Assembly: GCA_017430365.1 (NCBI GenBank)
Contig: JAFRNC010000005.1
Coordinates: 62,001-126,000 of the forward strand
Direction of reading: 5' to 3'
DNA length: 64,000 nucleotides
Source: Bacteroidales bacterium
GTDB taxonomy: Bacteria > Bacteroidota > Bacteroidia > Bacteroidales > UBA932
The translations under genes and the position numbers were made by a program. Under the pieces are notes generated by a model. It was not told the origin of the DNA. It searched no databases and worked only from the letters and a program-made list of their open reading frames with translations. This document shows, one piece after another, positions 52,946 through 61,972 of the stretch. How positions within the stretch are numbered: the first letter of the stretch is position 1; each line of letters starts with the position of its first letter.

Positions 52946-54662
52946 CGATATCGAAACTTTCCGGTTCGACCAGTCTGGTCTTAATAGGGTTAAAAGTCTT
53001 CCTAAGGGATCCGATTGGCCTGTCGTTTATCTGATATCCAACTCACATCAGGTCTACATCGGTGAAACGAGCAGTGCCAGCATCCGTTTCAGGCAGCATC
53101 TGGACAATCCAGAACGAAAACGTCTGAAAGAAATTCATATATTGTTTGATACAGAATTCAATAAATCTGCTATCCTGGACATTGAGCAATCTCTAATCCA
53201 ATTGGTCTCAGCCGACAATATATATGAAATTCTAAACAAAAACGGAGGGCAGTCACAAAAACACAATTATTATCAACGGGAAAAGTATCAAGCCAAGATA
53301 AGCGCAATCTGGAGCCAACTCCAAAAAAAGAAATTGGCCACCAAGGATTATGAGGTAATTATCAATTCCGACCTTTTCAAATTCTCTCCTTATAATTCTT
53401 TGACTGAAGAGCAGACAGTGGCCTGCTTCACTGTTTTGGATGATGCTATAGACATGCTTAATAAAGACATTAAAGGTGCTTTTGTCCTGCACGGTGCGGC
53501 CGGAACGGGAAAAACAGTTGTATTGATCAATATCATAAACCGGTTGGTCAATGCCACTGACTTTGAAATGGATGATACGGACGTAGAGGAAGCATTGTCT
53601 CCATATTTAAGAATCCGCCGGAAAATTGCAGATTATGTAAATCAACACGGCCCCTTGAAAGTAGCGCTTGTATTACCCATGGCCTCCATCAGAAAGACAT
53701 TGAAAACCGTTTTCCGGAAGACAAAACATGGGCTCAAAGCTGACATGGTCATTGGCCCTGCAGATGTTTCAAATGAAGAATATGACATTCTTCTTGTCGA
53801 CGAGGCCCATAGGCTTCCTCAATATAAAAACATCAGCTGGAGAGGAACATATAAGGCAAATACCACATCCATATTCGGGCAATCTGCCAACCCGGAGAAA
53901 TATACTACACTGGACTGGATTCTACGACGCAGCAAATATTCGATTCTTGTCTATGACAATGCACAAACCGTCAAGGGCAGCGATATAACCGAGGAACAGT
54001 TTGTAAATGCGTTCGATAAAGAAGAGGTTGCAATTAAGCATTGGACCCTGCAGACTCAAATGCGATGCAAGGGAGGGCACGATTATATTGACTATCTGAA
54101 CGACATCTTTAATTGTAATAGTGACCTTCCCCGAAAAGAAATCATAGATTATGATTTCAAATTGTTTGATCATGTCGATGACATGGTTAAGGCAATCAAA
54201 GATAAAGACAAGGTCTTCGGACTATGCCGCACAGTTGCAGGTTATTCTTGGCGGTGGATTTCAAAAGGTTGCTCTTCTGTAGAAGAGGTTAGAAGACTGG
54301 GGCTCGAAGACATTACTATAGAAGGGCACAAATATATCTGGAATATGAGTGATAAGGAATGGATTCTCCGGCCCAGCGCTAAAGATGAAATCGGCTGTAT
54401 CCATACAACTCAAGGCTACGACCTCAATTATGTGGGTGTAATATTTGGCGAAGAGATTGATTATGATAAAGTCAACAACCAGATAACTATAGATCCTTCC
54501 AGACATTTCGATTCCAATGTTCAGAATGGGGCAAGTCCGGAACAATTAAAGCAATATCTGGTGAATTCATACAAGGTAATGATGTCCCGGGGAATCAAAG
54601 GCTGCTATGTATATGTCTGCAATCCTTCTCTGAAAGAATATCTGTCAAAGTATATCGGATAA
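52935..54662 (+). CDS. GIY-YIG nuclease fused to a DUF2075-type SF1 helicase/ATPase
   Basis: A 575-residue two-domain protein. Residues about 27-115 are a GIY-YIG nuclease domain: VVYLIS (30-35), VYIGET (39-45 region), Arg at 51-53, and Glu E84 in LDIEQSLIQLV. Residues about 150-575 are a P-loop helicase of DUF2075 type: Walker A GAAGTGKT (187-194), Walker B LLVDEAH (286-292), QMRCKGGHDY, and IHTTQGYDLNYVGVIFG and SYKVMMSRGIKGCYVY near the end. The ATG at 52935 overlaps the MazG gene. AT-rich, probably acquired. The domain pairing fits a DNA-targeting defence protein, but that is inference. Confidence 0.87.
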   Translation: MSYSDIETFRFDQSGLNRVKSLPKGSDWPVVYLISNSHQVYIGETSSASIRFRQHLDNPERKRLKEIHILFDTEFNKSAILDIEQSLIQLVSADNIYEILNKNGGQSQKHNYYQREKYQAKISAIWSQLQKKKLATKDYEVIINSDLFKFSPYNSLTEEQTVACFTVLDDAIDMLNKDIKGAFVLHGAAGTGKTVVLINIINRLVNATDFEMDDTDVEEALSPYLRIRRKIADYVNQHGPLKVALVLPMASIRKTLKTVFRKTKHGLKADMVIGPADVSNEEYDILLVDEAHRLPQYKNISWRGTYKANTTSIFGQSANPEKYTTLDWILRRSKYSILVYDNAQTVKGSDITEEQFVNAFDKEEVAIKHWTLQTQMRCKGGHDYIDYLNDIFNCNSDLPRKEIIDYDFKLFDHVDDMVKAIKDKDKVFGLCRTVAGYSWRWISKGCSSVEEVRRLGLEDITIEGHKYIWNMSDKEWILRPSAKDEIGCIHTTQGYDLNYVGVIFGEEIDYDKVNNQITIDPSRHFDSNVQNGASPEQLKQYLVNSYKVMMSRGIKGCYVYVCNPSLKEYLSKYIG

Positions 54663-54811
54663 GGCGAACCTTTTCTTTTGAGTCGCTCAGATTATATCTC
54701 CGGCCCAGAGCACTTTGAAGAAGTCTTTCACATAGTACATGGACAGGAGCAACCATATAATGATTGCCCTGCTGATGATGCCTGATGTCGTTATAGGATT
54801 AAACTCGTCAA

Positions 54812-55462
54812 CTAGAGGATCTGCCCGTCGCGGATCTCGACGGTGCGGTCGGACATGGCGGCCAGGTCCTTGTCGTGGGTCACGATGACGATGGTGATGC
54901 CGAAACGGTCGCGAAGGTCGAAAAAGAGGCGGTGAAGTTCTCCTTTCGTCTTGCTGTCGAGGTTTCCCGAGGGCTCGTCGGCGAAAAGCACCTTGGGCTG
55001 GTTGATGAGGGCCCTGGCTATTGCGACCCGCTGCTGCTCTCCGCCGCTGAGTTCCGACGGTTTGTGGGTGAACCTTTCACCCAGTCCGAGGAGCGTCAGA
55101 AGTTCCTCGGCCCGCTGGCGGGCCTCATTGCGCGGCTTCTTGGCTATCAGGGCCGGTATCATCACATTCTCCACGGCCGTGAACTCGGGAAGCAGATGAT
55201 GGAACTGGAACACGAAGCCGATTTTCTGGTTGCGGAACGCGGCCAGAGCCTTGTCGGAAAGGGAAAAGATGTCCGTCCCGTCGATGAGGACGCTGCCGCT
55301 GTCGGGACGCGAAAGCGATCCCAGAATCTGGAGCAGCGTGCTCTTGCCTGCGCCGGAAGCGCCTACGATGCTCACGACTTCGGCCGGGGCTGCATTAAAA
55401 CAAACATCCTTCAGGACCCTGAGGGTCCCGAAGGATTTGTCGATGTGATCGGCCCGAATCAT
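54812..55462 (-). CDS. ABC transporter ATP-binding protein, LolD-like
   Basis: A 216-residue ATPase: Walker [34 protein letters not shown] (the LolD-type Q-loop region), signature LSGGEQQR, Walker [12 protein letters not shown] and H-loop VTHD. In lipoprotein sorting LolD drives release of lipoproteins from the inner membrane; the permease partners (LolCE) are not adjacent here, so FtsE- or MacB-type use cannot be excluded. It follows the EF-G paralogue by 11 bp on the same strand. Confidence 0.88.
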   Translation of the reverse strand: MIRADHIDKSFGTLRVLKDVCFNAAPAEVVSIVGASGAGKSTLLQILGSLSRPDSGSVLIDGTDIFSLSDKALAAFRNQKIGFVFQFHHLLPEFTAVENVMIPALIAKKPRNEARQRAEELLTLLGLGERFTHKPSELSGGEQQRVAIARALINQPKVLFADEPSGNLDSKTKGELHRLFFDLRDRFGITIVIVTHDKDLAAMSDRTVEIRDGQIL

Positions 55463-55473
55463 CAGGAGGAAGC

Positions 55474-57591
55474 TTAGTCTTCTTCCTGCTGCTCGGCCTC
55501 GTAAGCCTTGAGGAGCTTGTCCTGGACGTCGGCCGGCACCTGCTGGTATTCGATGAATTCCTGGGTGAAGGTCGCACGGCCCGAGGTCAGGGAGCTCAGG
55601 GTCGTCGAATACTTGTAGAGCTCTGCGAGAGGAACGCGGGCGCGGAGGATCTGGAAGCCCTTCTCGGAGGTCATACCCTCGATCATGCCACGGCGGTTCT
55701 GGAGGTCGCTCATAACGTCGCCCATGCAGTCTGCGGGAACCATGACCTCGACCATGTAGATAGGCTCGAGGATCTTCGGGGCAGCATTCTTGAAGGCCTC
55801 GCGGAAGGCGTTGCGGCCGGCGATGATGAAGGCGATTTCCTTGGAGTCCACCGGGTGCATCTTACCGTCATAGACGAAGACGCGGATGTCGCGGGCGTAG
55901 GAACCGGTAAGCGGGCCCTCTTCGAGACGCTGCTGGATACCTTTCTTGATGGCCGGCATGAAGCTGGCGTCGATTGCGCCGCCGACGACACAGTTGAGGA
56001 ATTCCCATTTACCGCCCCAAGGCAGGTCGAATTCTTCACGGCCCTTGACGTTGAGCTGGGTCTCCTTGCCGTCGATCTTGAATTTGGCAGTGGTGTCGAC
56101 ACCTTCCACGATAGGCTCCACGAGGAGATGGACCTCACCGAACTGGCCGGCGCCGCCGGACTGTTTCTTGTGACGGTACATAGCGTTGGCAACCTTGGTG
56201 ATGGTCTCGCGGTAAGGGATCTTCGGAGCGATGAACTCGACGTCGATCTTGTAGTTGTTGTTGAGATTCCACTTCAGGATGTTGATCTGCTGCTCGCCCA
56301 TGCCGTTGATGATGGTCTGCTTCAGTTCGCGGGAATACTCGACGCGGAGGGTCGGGTCTTCGGCGCCTGCACGGTTGAGGGCCTCGCCAAGCTTCTCCTC
56401 GTCCTTCTCGTCGAGGGCCTTGATGGCGCAGCGATACTTGAACGGAGGGAAGGTGATGGGATCGACGACCTTGTCATAACCGGGAGCGTTGAGGGTCTGG
56501 TTGGTCTTGACGGCCTTGAGCTTCACGGTGCAGCCCATGTCGCCGGCCACGATCTCGGAAACGCGCTCCTTCTTCTTGCCGGCCACGGCGTAAAGGGTGG
56601 TGATGCGCTCCTTGGTGTCGCTTGCCATGTTGATCACGTCCTGACCCTCGGTGATCTTGCCGGACATCACCTTGAAGTAGGTGACATCGCCCAGATGCTG
56701 CTCGAGAGCGGTCTTGTAGACGAAGAGAGAGGTCTGTCCGGCTGCATCCTGAGCGGGAGCGGGGCAGAACTCGGTGACGAATTCCATGAGACGGCGTACG
56801 CCCATGTCCTTCTTTGCGCAGAGGCAGAAGACAGGGTAGGTCTCACCCTTGTCGAATCCGACGCGAAGGCCCTGGTGCATCTCCTCTTCGGTGAGCTCGC
56901 CCTCGTCGAAATATTTCATCATCAGCTCTTCGTCGCCTTCAGCGGCCTTTTCCATCAGTTCGGCGCGCATGTCCTCGGCCTTGCCCTTGAACTCGGCGGG
57001 AATATCGCACTCCTCGCAGGTACCGTTGTCGTCCTTGAATTTGTACATCTTCATCTTGAGGACGTCGACGATGCTGTCGAAGTTTACACCTGCATTCACG
57101 GGGAACTGGATCACAACCGGCTTGCCGCCGAAAGCCTGGTGAAGGCTGTCGAGAGTATTGTCCCAGTTGGACTTCTCGGTGTCGAGCTGGTTGACTGCGA
57201 TGATGACAGGCTTGCTGTACTGCTCGGCATAACGGCCGTGGATTTCAGTGCCCACCTCGACTCCCTGGCCTGCGTTGACCAGCATGACGGCCGACTCGCA
57301 GACGTTGAGGCCCAGGACGGCGCCTTCCACGAAATCGTCCGCTCCGGGAGCGTCGATCACGTTGATCTTGTGGTCTTTGAATTCGGCGTAGAGAGGGGTG
57401 GAATAGATTGAACGCTGATAGAGCTGTTCAACTTCCGTGTTGTCGGAAACGGTGTTCTTGCCTTCGACGGTTCCGCGGCGGTCGATCACTTTGCCCTCGA
57501 AGAGCATGGCCTCGGCCAAAGTGGTCTTGCCGGAACGCGTGCCGCCAAGCAGGACGACGTTTCTGATCTGATCAGTGGTGTAATTCTTCAT
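55474..57591 (-). CDS. EF-G paralogue with altered GTPase motifs (EF-G2 type)
   Basis: A 705-residue five-domain elongation factor G homologue. The P-loop is GGTRSGKTT (16-24) instead of AHIDAGKT; switch I lacks the RGITI threonine (it reads QRSIYS at about 59-64); the G3 motif is DAPGADDF with Ala84 where EF-G has the catalytic His; G4 is NQLD. Domains III-V are intact ([25 protein letters not shown]). Such changes match the EF-G paralogue of gut Bacteroides that works without GTP hydrolysis. It heads an operon with the LolD-like gene. The housekeeping fusA must lie elsewhere. Confidence 0.9.
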   Translation of the reverse strand: MKNYTTDQIRNVVLLGGTRSGKTTLAEAMLFEGKVIDRRGTVEGKNTVSDNTEVEQLYQRSIYSTPLYAEFKDHKINVIDAPGADDFVEGAVLGLNVCESAVMLVNAGQGVEVGTEIHGRYAEQYSKPVIIAVNQLDTEKSNWDNTLDSLHQAFGGKPVVIQFPVNAGVNFDSIVDVLKMKMYKFKDDNGTCEECDIPAEFKGKAEDMRAELMEKAAEGDEELMMKYFDEGELTEEEMHQGLRVGFDKGETYPVFCLCAKKDMGVRRLMEFVTEFCPAPAQDAAGQTSLFVYKTALEQHLGDVTYFKVMSGKITEGQDVINMASDTKERITTLYAVAGKKKERVSEIVAGDMGCTVKLKAVKTNQTLNAPGYDKVVDPITFPPFKYRCAIKALDEKDEEKLGEALNRAGAEDPTLRVEYSRELKQTIINGMGEQQINILKWNLNNNYKIDVEFIAPKIPYRETITKVANAMYRHKKQSGGAGQFGEVHLLVEPIVEGVDTTAKFKIDGKETQLNVKGREEFDLPWGGKWEFLNCVVGGAIDASFMPAIKKGIQQRLEEGPLTGSYARDIRVFVYDGKMHPVDSKEIAFIIAGRNAFREAFKNAAPKILEPIYMVEVMVPADCMGDVMSDLQNRRGMIEGMTSEKGFQILRARVPLAELYKYSTTLSSLTSGRATFTQEFIEYQQVPADVQDKLLKAYEAEQQEED

Positions 57592-57638
57592 ATTGATATA
57601 AACGTTTATATTATTGTATTTTCCTAAGGATTAGCCTG

Positions 57639-57669
57639 CAAATTTAGACATTCTTTTTTATTAAAACAA
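57639..57669 (-). promoter_or_regulatory. Promoter of the EF-G2-lolD operon
   Basis: Minus strand: TTG (57667-57669), 20-bp spacer, TAAATTTG (57639-57646). The -7 box is 47 bp from the ATG, leaving room for a regulatory leader. Confidence 0.7.
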
Positions 57670-57806
57670 TATATCACCCCGGCCATCTGGGACGAAAAAG
57701 GCGGTTTTGGGTCCATGACAATCCTGCACATCTGTTTTTTTGATTAATTGCTTATTTTTCATACTATTGCGAACGACATTCCTTTATCCAGCCAAAGCAT
57801 AATATC

Positions 57807-59222
57807 ATGAAACGTTTTACTTTTCTTATGATCTTGTCGCTCTGCATTTCATCCTGCACTGCGACCGTTGCTCCGGAGCTGATGGAAATCACTCCGGGTC
57901 TGCGCCGCCACTATGATTCATTATGGCGTACCCGATGCTATGTTAATCCGTCTGACGTTCAACAATACATGAGGCTGAAAGCCTGGGCAAAAGCAGATGG
58001 AATGGCAACTGTCCAGCCTATTGTTTCCGGAAAATATACACTTGCATATCTTCTCACTTACAAAGACGGTTGGGAACTTATGTCAGCAGACATCCGTATG
58101 CCTCCTGTGCTGGCATTCAGCCGCGACCCGGTGTTTCCGGAAGACAATGCGGCATTCATGTCCTGTCTGTCCGGCGCTCTGGAAACCATCGAATTATTGA
58201 AAAAAGAGGTCATCCAAGTCCCTACATCCGATACTATCGCCAGAAACAACGCTTTGTTCTGGAAAAGGATACGGACATCCGAACCGAAAACAAAAGCGGA
58301 CGGAGATCCGGAAGAAGACGACAAATATTGGGAACTTCTCGATTCGCAATGGGTTGGGGATTTTGACGATTCCGTTGATCATCTTATTCATACACACTGG
58401 TATCAGGATTTACCCTGGAATATGTTCGCGCCGCTTGAAGCTCCCAACAGTATTTATAGAGATCCTGCTGGTTGCACTGCAATTGCGGCATCCCAAATGC
58501 TTTACTTTTTACAGGACACTCTTGGCCTCCCGGCCACGGCACCAACCAGCGGTTATTGTACAGGGTATTCATCGAACCTGACAGATACGACTTATCACCA
58601 GGATTTCGCCGGTTTTTCATCCAGTGCATGGGACAATATGGCAGAAACCGTTCCTGATATCTACTATGGAAAAAGTGATACGTTAAGCGCCTTATGGATA
58701 GGTTTTGTCGGCAAGAGCATCGGTACGAAGTATTCCCCTTCTGTTTCACAGGCTGATTTCGACAGTCTGCCTTCTTTCTTATTGAGCCAGGGCATCTTAT
58801 CTTCCCAACCGTTCAATTATAATGGACAAGTTGTATATTCTTGCATCAAGAATCAAAAGATTCCTGTTTTGATGTCTGCACATAGTATCCTGGATCACGA
58901 TTTCTGGGGGAATACCATCTATCGTAGCGGACATACTTTCATAGCGGATGCCGCAACTGCCTATTATACGATTTATGATGACACCTACGTCTGGACATCC
59001 CACACGGAAAACACGGTACACCAGTATGGCGACACGAAGGTCGAGCGGGATACCGTTCTAACCGGCAAATACATAAGGATGAACTGGGGCAATGACGAGC
59101 CGGTCCAGGACAATGTGTATTTTTCAATCTATGCCAACCACTTCAAGATATATATTGATGACAACCTCACCGACTTCCAGTACAATCTTAAAATGATCTA
59201 TGACTTTTCTCCGGCCAATTGA
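57807..59222 (+). CDS. C10-family (streptopain-like) cysteine peptidase lipoprotein
   Basis: A 471-residue papain-fold peptidase of family C10. Lipoprotein signal MKRFTFLMILSLCISSC (Cys 17). A propeptide-like region (about 25-170, with the KxVQPIVSGKYTLAYLLTYKDGWELMSADIRMPPVLAFS pattern typical of C10 propeptides) precedes the catalytic core: C223 in DPAGCTAIAASQM, H376 in RSGHTFIADA, and the Trp/Asn pair in MNWGND. Likely exported and active on host or competitor proteins. AT-rich for this genome. Its 3' end overlaps the convergent RNase HII end by 25 bp. Confidence 0.9.
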   Translation: MKRFTFLMILSLCISSCTATVAPELMEITPGLRRHYDSLWRTRCYVNPSDVQQYMRLKAWAKADGMATVQPIVSGKYTLAYLLTYKDGWELMSADIRMPPVLAFSRDPVFPEDNAAFMSCLSGALETIELLKKEVIQVPTSDTIARNNALFWKRIRTSEPKTKADGDPEEDDKYWELLDSQWVGDFDDSVDHLIHTHWYQDLPWNMFAPLEAPNSIYRDPAGCTAIAASQMLYFLQDTLGLPATAPTSGYCTGYSSNLTDTTYHQDFAGFSSSAWDNMAETVPDIYYGKSDTLSALWIGFVGKSIGTKYSPSVSQADFDSLPSFLLSQGILSSQPFNYNGQVVYSCIKNQKIPVLMSAHSILDHDFWGNTIYRSGHTFIADAATAYYTIYDDTYVWTSHTENTVHQYGDTKVERDTVLTGKYIRMNWGNDEPVQDNVYFSIYANHFKIYIDDNLTDFQYNLKMIYDFSPAN

Positions 59223-60898
59223 GAGTCATCTTCCAGGAGGCGGAACGATTTTCGGTGATATGGGGTGATCCCGAAGTCCTTTATTGCGCGTCTGTGCTCC
59301 TCGGTGGGATAGGCCATGTTGCGGTCCCAGCCGTATTGGGGATATTCTTTCGCGAGGGCACGCATATACTCGTCTCGGTGGGTTTTGGCAAGGACGCTGG
59401 CAGCGGCGATGGCCTGGACGGTGGCGTCGCCTTTGACTACGGTATGGGCCGGGGCGCCGTTCCATGGTTTGAAACGGTTGCCGTCAACCAGCACGAGATC
59501 CGGTTTCAGGGATAATTTATCAAGCGAACGCTTCATTCCTTCGATAGAGGCGTTCAAGATATTGATACGGTCGATCTCTTCGGCGCTGACAGCCGTTACG
59601 GCCCAGGCGAGGGCTTTTCTTTCGATTACAGGACGCAATTCATCCCGCTGGGCTTCGGTTAATTGTTTGGAATCGTTTAACAACGGATGTGAGAACCCTT
59701 CGGGAAGGATGACGGCAGCGGCGAAAACAGGCCCTGCAAGGCAGCCGCGGCCGGCCTCATCGCAACCTGCGATGAGGGCCCGGCTGCCGGAGAGCAACGC
59801 TCCGGCTTCCGCTATGCAGCGTTTCACATCGGGTTCCACTTCGGCGAGGGAATAAACGTCCGCAACACCGGCCTTTTTCCAGACTTGTTGCGGCAGCGAA
59901 CATTGTCCGCAGACCACAACCGGTTTTTTCCCATATTTCCTGCACAGGGAGATTATCCCCGAGACGAGTTTCCCATCGAGGCTCTGGCCATCGAACCGGC
60001 CCTCCCCCGTAATTACGAAATCAACCTCTGCGATCTTGGCCTCCAATCCGGCCATCTCTCCGAAAAGCCGCCATCCGGGCACCAGTTCTGCGCCAATCTT
60101 ATGTAATGCAGCACCAACACCTCCGGCGGCTCCTCCACCCGGCAGGAATGGATCGAGTCCGGCTTCCGCCGCAAATCTTTCCATTCGGCGTTCAAGCCGT
60201 TCCAACATTGCCTCGTCCGCCCCTTTCTGAGGTCCATAAACCATCGTCGCTCCGTTCAGACCTAGCAGGGGATTATCTACATCGCATGCTACCGTAATTT
60301 TCACGCTCTCGCTGATTTGGCGAATGAGCGCTGGCCTGGTGGAGCGGCAGGTTCTTTCGAGTCCACGCGCCCCCTCTGGGCTCGAAAAGGTTCTGCCGCG
60401 CTCAGGATAATTCGCCAAATCAACGAGAGCGCGTAGCATCCCTTCGCCACCGTCGTTGGTTGAACTGCCTCCGATGCCGATCACGATTTTCCGGCAGCCA
60501 CGGTCGGCGGCAGCGGCAATCAGGATGCCGAGGCCGTAAGTCGTGGTTATTTCAGGATTGCGTTCTTCCGGAGAGAGCATGGCAAGGCCGCAGACCTTGG
60601 CCATCTCGATAAAAGCCTGACGCCCGCCGTCAAACAGAAGTAACGGAACCTTGACCGGACGCATCAGGGCGTCGACAGTATCGATTTCAACGCGGCGGCA
60701 GCCATCGCCGAGGGCAGCCTCAACCACCTCCATCGATCCGTCTCCTCCGTCCGCCATGGGCAATTTGACGATATGGGCCTCATCTCCGCCCACAAGATGA
60801 CGTCTGACAGCGGTCTCAAGGGCATCAGCCACCCTGGCGGCGGAAAGGGAGCCCTTGAATTTGTCGGGAACTATCAGAATATTCCTTATCTTTGTCAT
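59198..60898 (-). CDS. Glycerate kinase fused to ribonuclease HII
   Basis: A 566-residue fusion. Residues about 1-368 are type-1 glycerate kinase (GarK/GlxK): ILIVPDKFKGSLSAARVADAL, PMADGGDGSMEVVEAAL, GIGGSSTNDGGEGMLRAL, ACDVDNPLLGLNGATMVYGPQKGA and ITGEGRFDGQSLDGKLVSGI. Residues about 373-566 are a complete RNase HII: D380 and E381 in GCDEAGRGCLAGPV, D472 in LVLVDGN and D491 in VKGDATVQA, then AYPTEEHRRAIKDFGITPYHRKSF. So it should both phosphorylate glycerate and cut RNA-DNA hybrids. Residues about 160-200 come from a 128-bp palindrome. The ATG at 60898 is chosen over a TTG at 60910. Confidence 0.92.
   Translation of the reverse strand: MTKIRNILIVPDKFKGSLSAARVADALETAVRRHLVGGDEAHIVKLPMADGGDGSMEVVEAALGDGCRRVEIDTVDALMRPVKVPLLLFDGGRQAFIEMAKVCGLAMLSPEERNPEITTTYGLGILIAAAADRGCRKIVIGIGGSSTNDGGEGMLRALVDLANYPERGRTFSSPEGARGLERTCRSTRPALIRQISESVKITVACDVDNPLLGLNGATMVYGPQKGADEAMLERLERRMERFAAEAGLDPFLPGGGAAGGVGAALHKIGAELVPGWRLFGEMAGLEAKIAEVDFVITGEGRFDGQSLDGKLVSGIISLCRKYGKKPVVVCGQCSLPQQVWKKAGVADVYSLAEVEPDVKRCIAEAGALLSGSRALIAGCDEAGRGCLAGPVFAAAVILPEGFSHPLLNDSKQLTEAQRDELRPVIERKALAWAVTAVSAEEIDRINILNASIEGMKRSLDKLSLKPDLVLVDGNRFKPWNGAPAHTVVKGDATVQAIAAASVLAKTHRDEYMRALAKEYPQYGWDRNMAYPTEEHRRAIKDFGITPYHRKSFRLLEDDSQLAGEKS
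60303..60430. repeat. Large imperfect palindrome inside the glycerate kinase coding region
   Basis: Arms 60303-60324 and 60409-60430 are complementary over 21 of 22 bases (core CTGATTTGGCGAAT / ATTCGCCAAATC), and an inner pair near 60340-60363 and 60379-60402 (GAGCGGCAGG..TTTCGAG with CTCGAAAAGGTTCTGCCGCGCTC) is also partly complementary. The 128 bp are read in frame as residues replacing the usual loop of the kinase between GMLRAL and ACDVDNP. Confidence 0.9.
60887..60894 (+). promoter_or_regulatory. -7 box TATCTTTG for the Mrp gene
   Basis: Match to TAnnTTTG, 40 bp before the ATG at 60935. It lies across the glycerate kinase start codon region, so the divergent units interfere. Confidence 0.62.
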
Positions 60899-60916
60899 CC
60901 TCTTGGACAATATTCA

Positions 60917-60924
60917 CAAATTTA
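60917..60924 (-). promoter_or_regulatory. -7 box TAAATTTG for the glycerate kinase-RNase HII gene
   Basis: Minus-strand match, 18 bp before the ATG at 60898. Confidence 0.6.
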
Positions 60925-60934
60925 CTCTTTTTTC

Positions 60935-61840
60935 ATGAATCCCTACGAAATCAAAGGCCCCTATAATCCCAATCCACCGAAGCCCCAGCCGAAAAAGCGC
61001 CCGCTCGAACTCGGCATGGAACAGTTGGAAGAAGTGGGACACATCATCGCCGTCGCTTCGGGAAAAGGCGGTGTAGGCAAATCCACCGTCGCCGTAAACC
61101 TGGCAGTGACCCTTGCCCGCATGGGCTACAAGGTAGGACTGGCCGACGCCGACGTATATGGCCCTTCTGTCCCCAAGATGACCGGAACCGAAGGCGAAAT
61201 CCCCGAAGTGGAAGTCTACGACGAAATGGGCAACCCGCTTCCCGAAGATGCGGAAATCACAGATGACTGCAAGGAAATCATCCTCCCCATCGAAAAGTAC
61301 GGCGTGAAATGGATGAGCATCGGCTACTTCGCCAGGCCGGAACAGGCCCTCATCTGGCGCGGTCCCATGGCATGCAACGCCTTGAAACAGATGATCCTCC
61401 AGGTAAAATGGGGCAAGCTCGACTATCTGCTCATCGACCTGCCTCCTGGAACGGGCGACATCCACATCTCCCTGGTCCACGACATCCCCCTGAACGGCGC
61501 CGTCATCGTCACGACTCCGCAGGCCGTCGCCCTGGCCGACGTCGAGAAAAGCGTCAACCTCTACCGCAATCCGCAGGTCGGCAAACCCATCCTCGGGATC
61601 GTGGAGAACATGTCGTGGTTCACTCCCGCCGAACTTCCCGACAATAAGTACTACATCTTCGGACGCGACGGCGGCCAGCTGATGGCAGACAAGTACGGCC
61701 TCAACCTGCTGGGACAGATTCCGCTGGTCCAGAGCGTCCGCGAAGGCGGAGACGACGGGGTTCCCGCCGCCCTTTCCGACGGTCCTCTCTTCGACGCCAT
61801 GAAAGCCTGCGCCGAAGCTGTCACTTCCGCCGAAATCTGA
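60935..61840 (+). CDS. Mrp/ApbC-family iron-sulfur carrier ATPase
   Basis: A 301-residue P-loop ATPase: deviant Walker A ASGKGGVGKST, DADVYGPSVPKM, LIDLPPGTGDIHISL and VTTPQAVALADVEKSV. It delivers iron-sulfur clusters to target proteins. It lacks the N-terminal MIP18/DUF59 domain and the C-terminal CxxC seen in many Mrp proteins (ENMSWFTPAELPDNKYYIFG has no Cys), a form I recall from Bacteroidales. The ATG at 60935 follows the promoter; upstream in-frame codons are antisense to glycerate kinase. Copy 4 of the nested palindrome begins 20 bp after its stop. Confidence 0.92.
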   Translation: MNPYEIKGPYNPNPPKPQPKKRPLELGMEQLEEVGHIIAVASGKGGVGKSTVAVNLAVTLARMGYKVGLADADVYGPSVPKMTGTEGEIPEVEVYDEMGNPLPEDAEITDDCKEIILPIEKYGVKWMSIGYFARPEQALIWRGPMACNALKQMILQVKWGKLDYLLIDLPPGTGDIHISLVHDIPLNGAVIVTTPQAVALADVEKSVNLYRNPQVGKPILGIVENMSWFTPAELPDNKYYIFGRDGGQLMADKYGLNLLGQIPLVQSVREGGDDGVPAALSDGPLFDAMKACAEAVTSAEI

Positions 61841-61859
61841 GACCGCCACCCATTTTTTG

Positions 61860-61972
61860 CGCTGCAACGGACACAACTGTCAATCAGCGTATTATGCAAA
61901 GCGATCCCCCTCGTTTTGAGGGGGATCACTTTGCATAACCGGCTGCCGGTCAAAAGCTTCCGTTGCAGCGGA
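61860..61972. repeat. Nested palindrome repeat, copy 4 of 4
   Basis: Outer arms CGCTGCAACGGACACAA (61860-61876) and TTCCGTTGCAGCGG region (61956-61972); inner stem TTATGCAAAGCGATCCCCCT (from 61892) with AGGGGGATCACTTTGCATAA (61919-61938), one C-A mismatch that is a G-U pair on the other strand. The right edge touches the aspS stop codon at 61973, and the left edge is 20 bp from the Mrp stop: it fills the whole gap between two convergent genes. Confidence 0.94.

Noticed and set aside
55855-57411. Plus-strand open frame (518 codons) opposite the EF-G paralogue
   Set aside because: Complement of a well-supported gene with strong codon bias; no motif.
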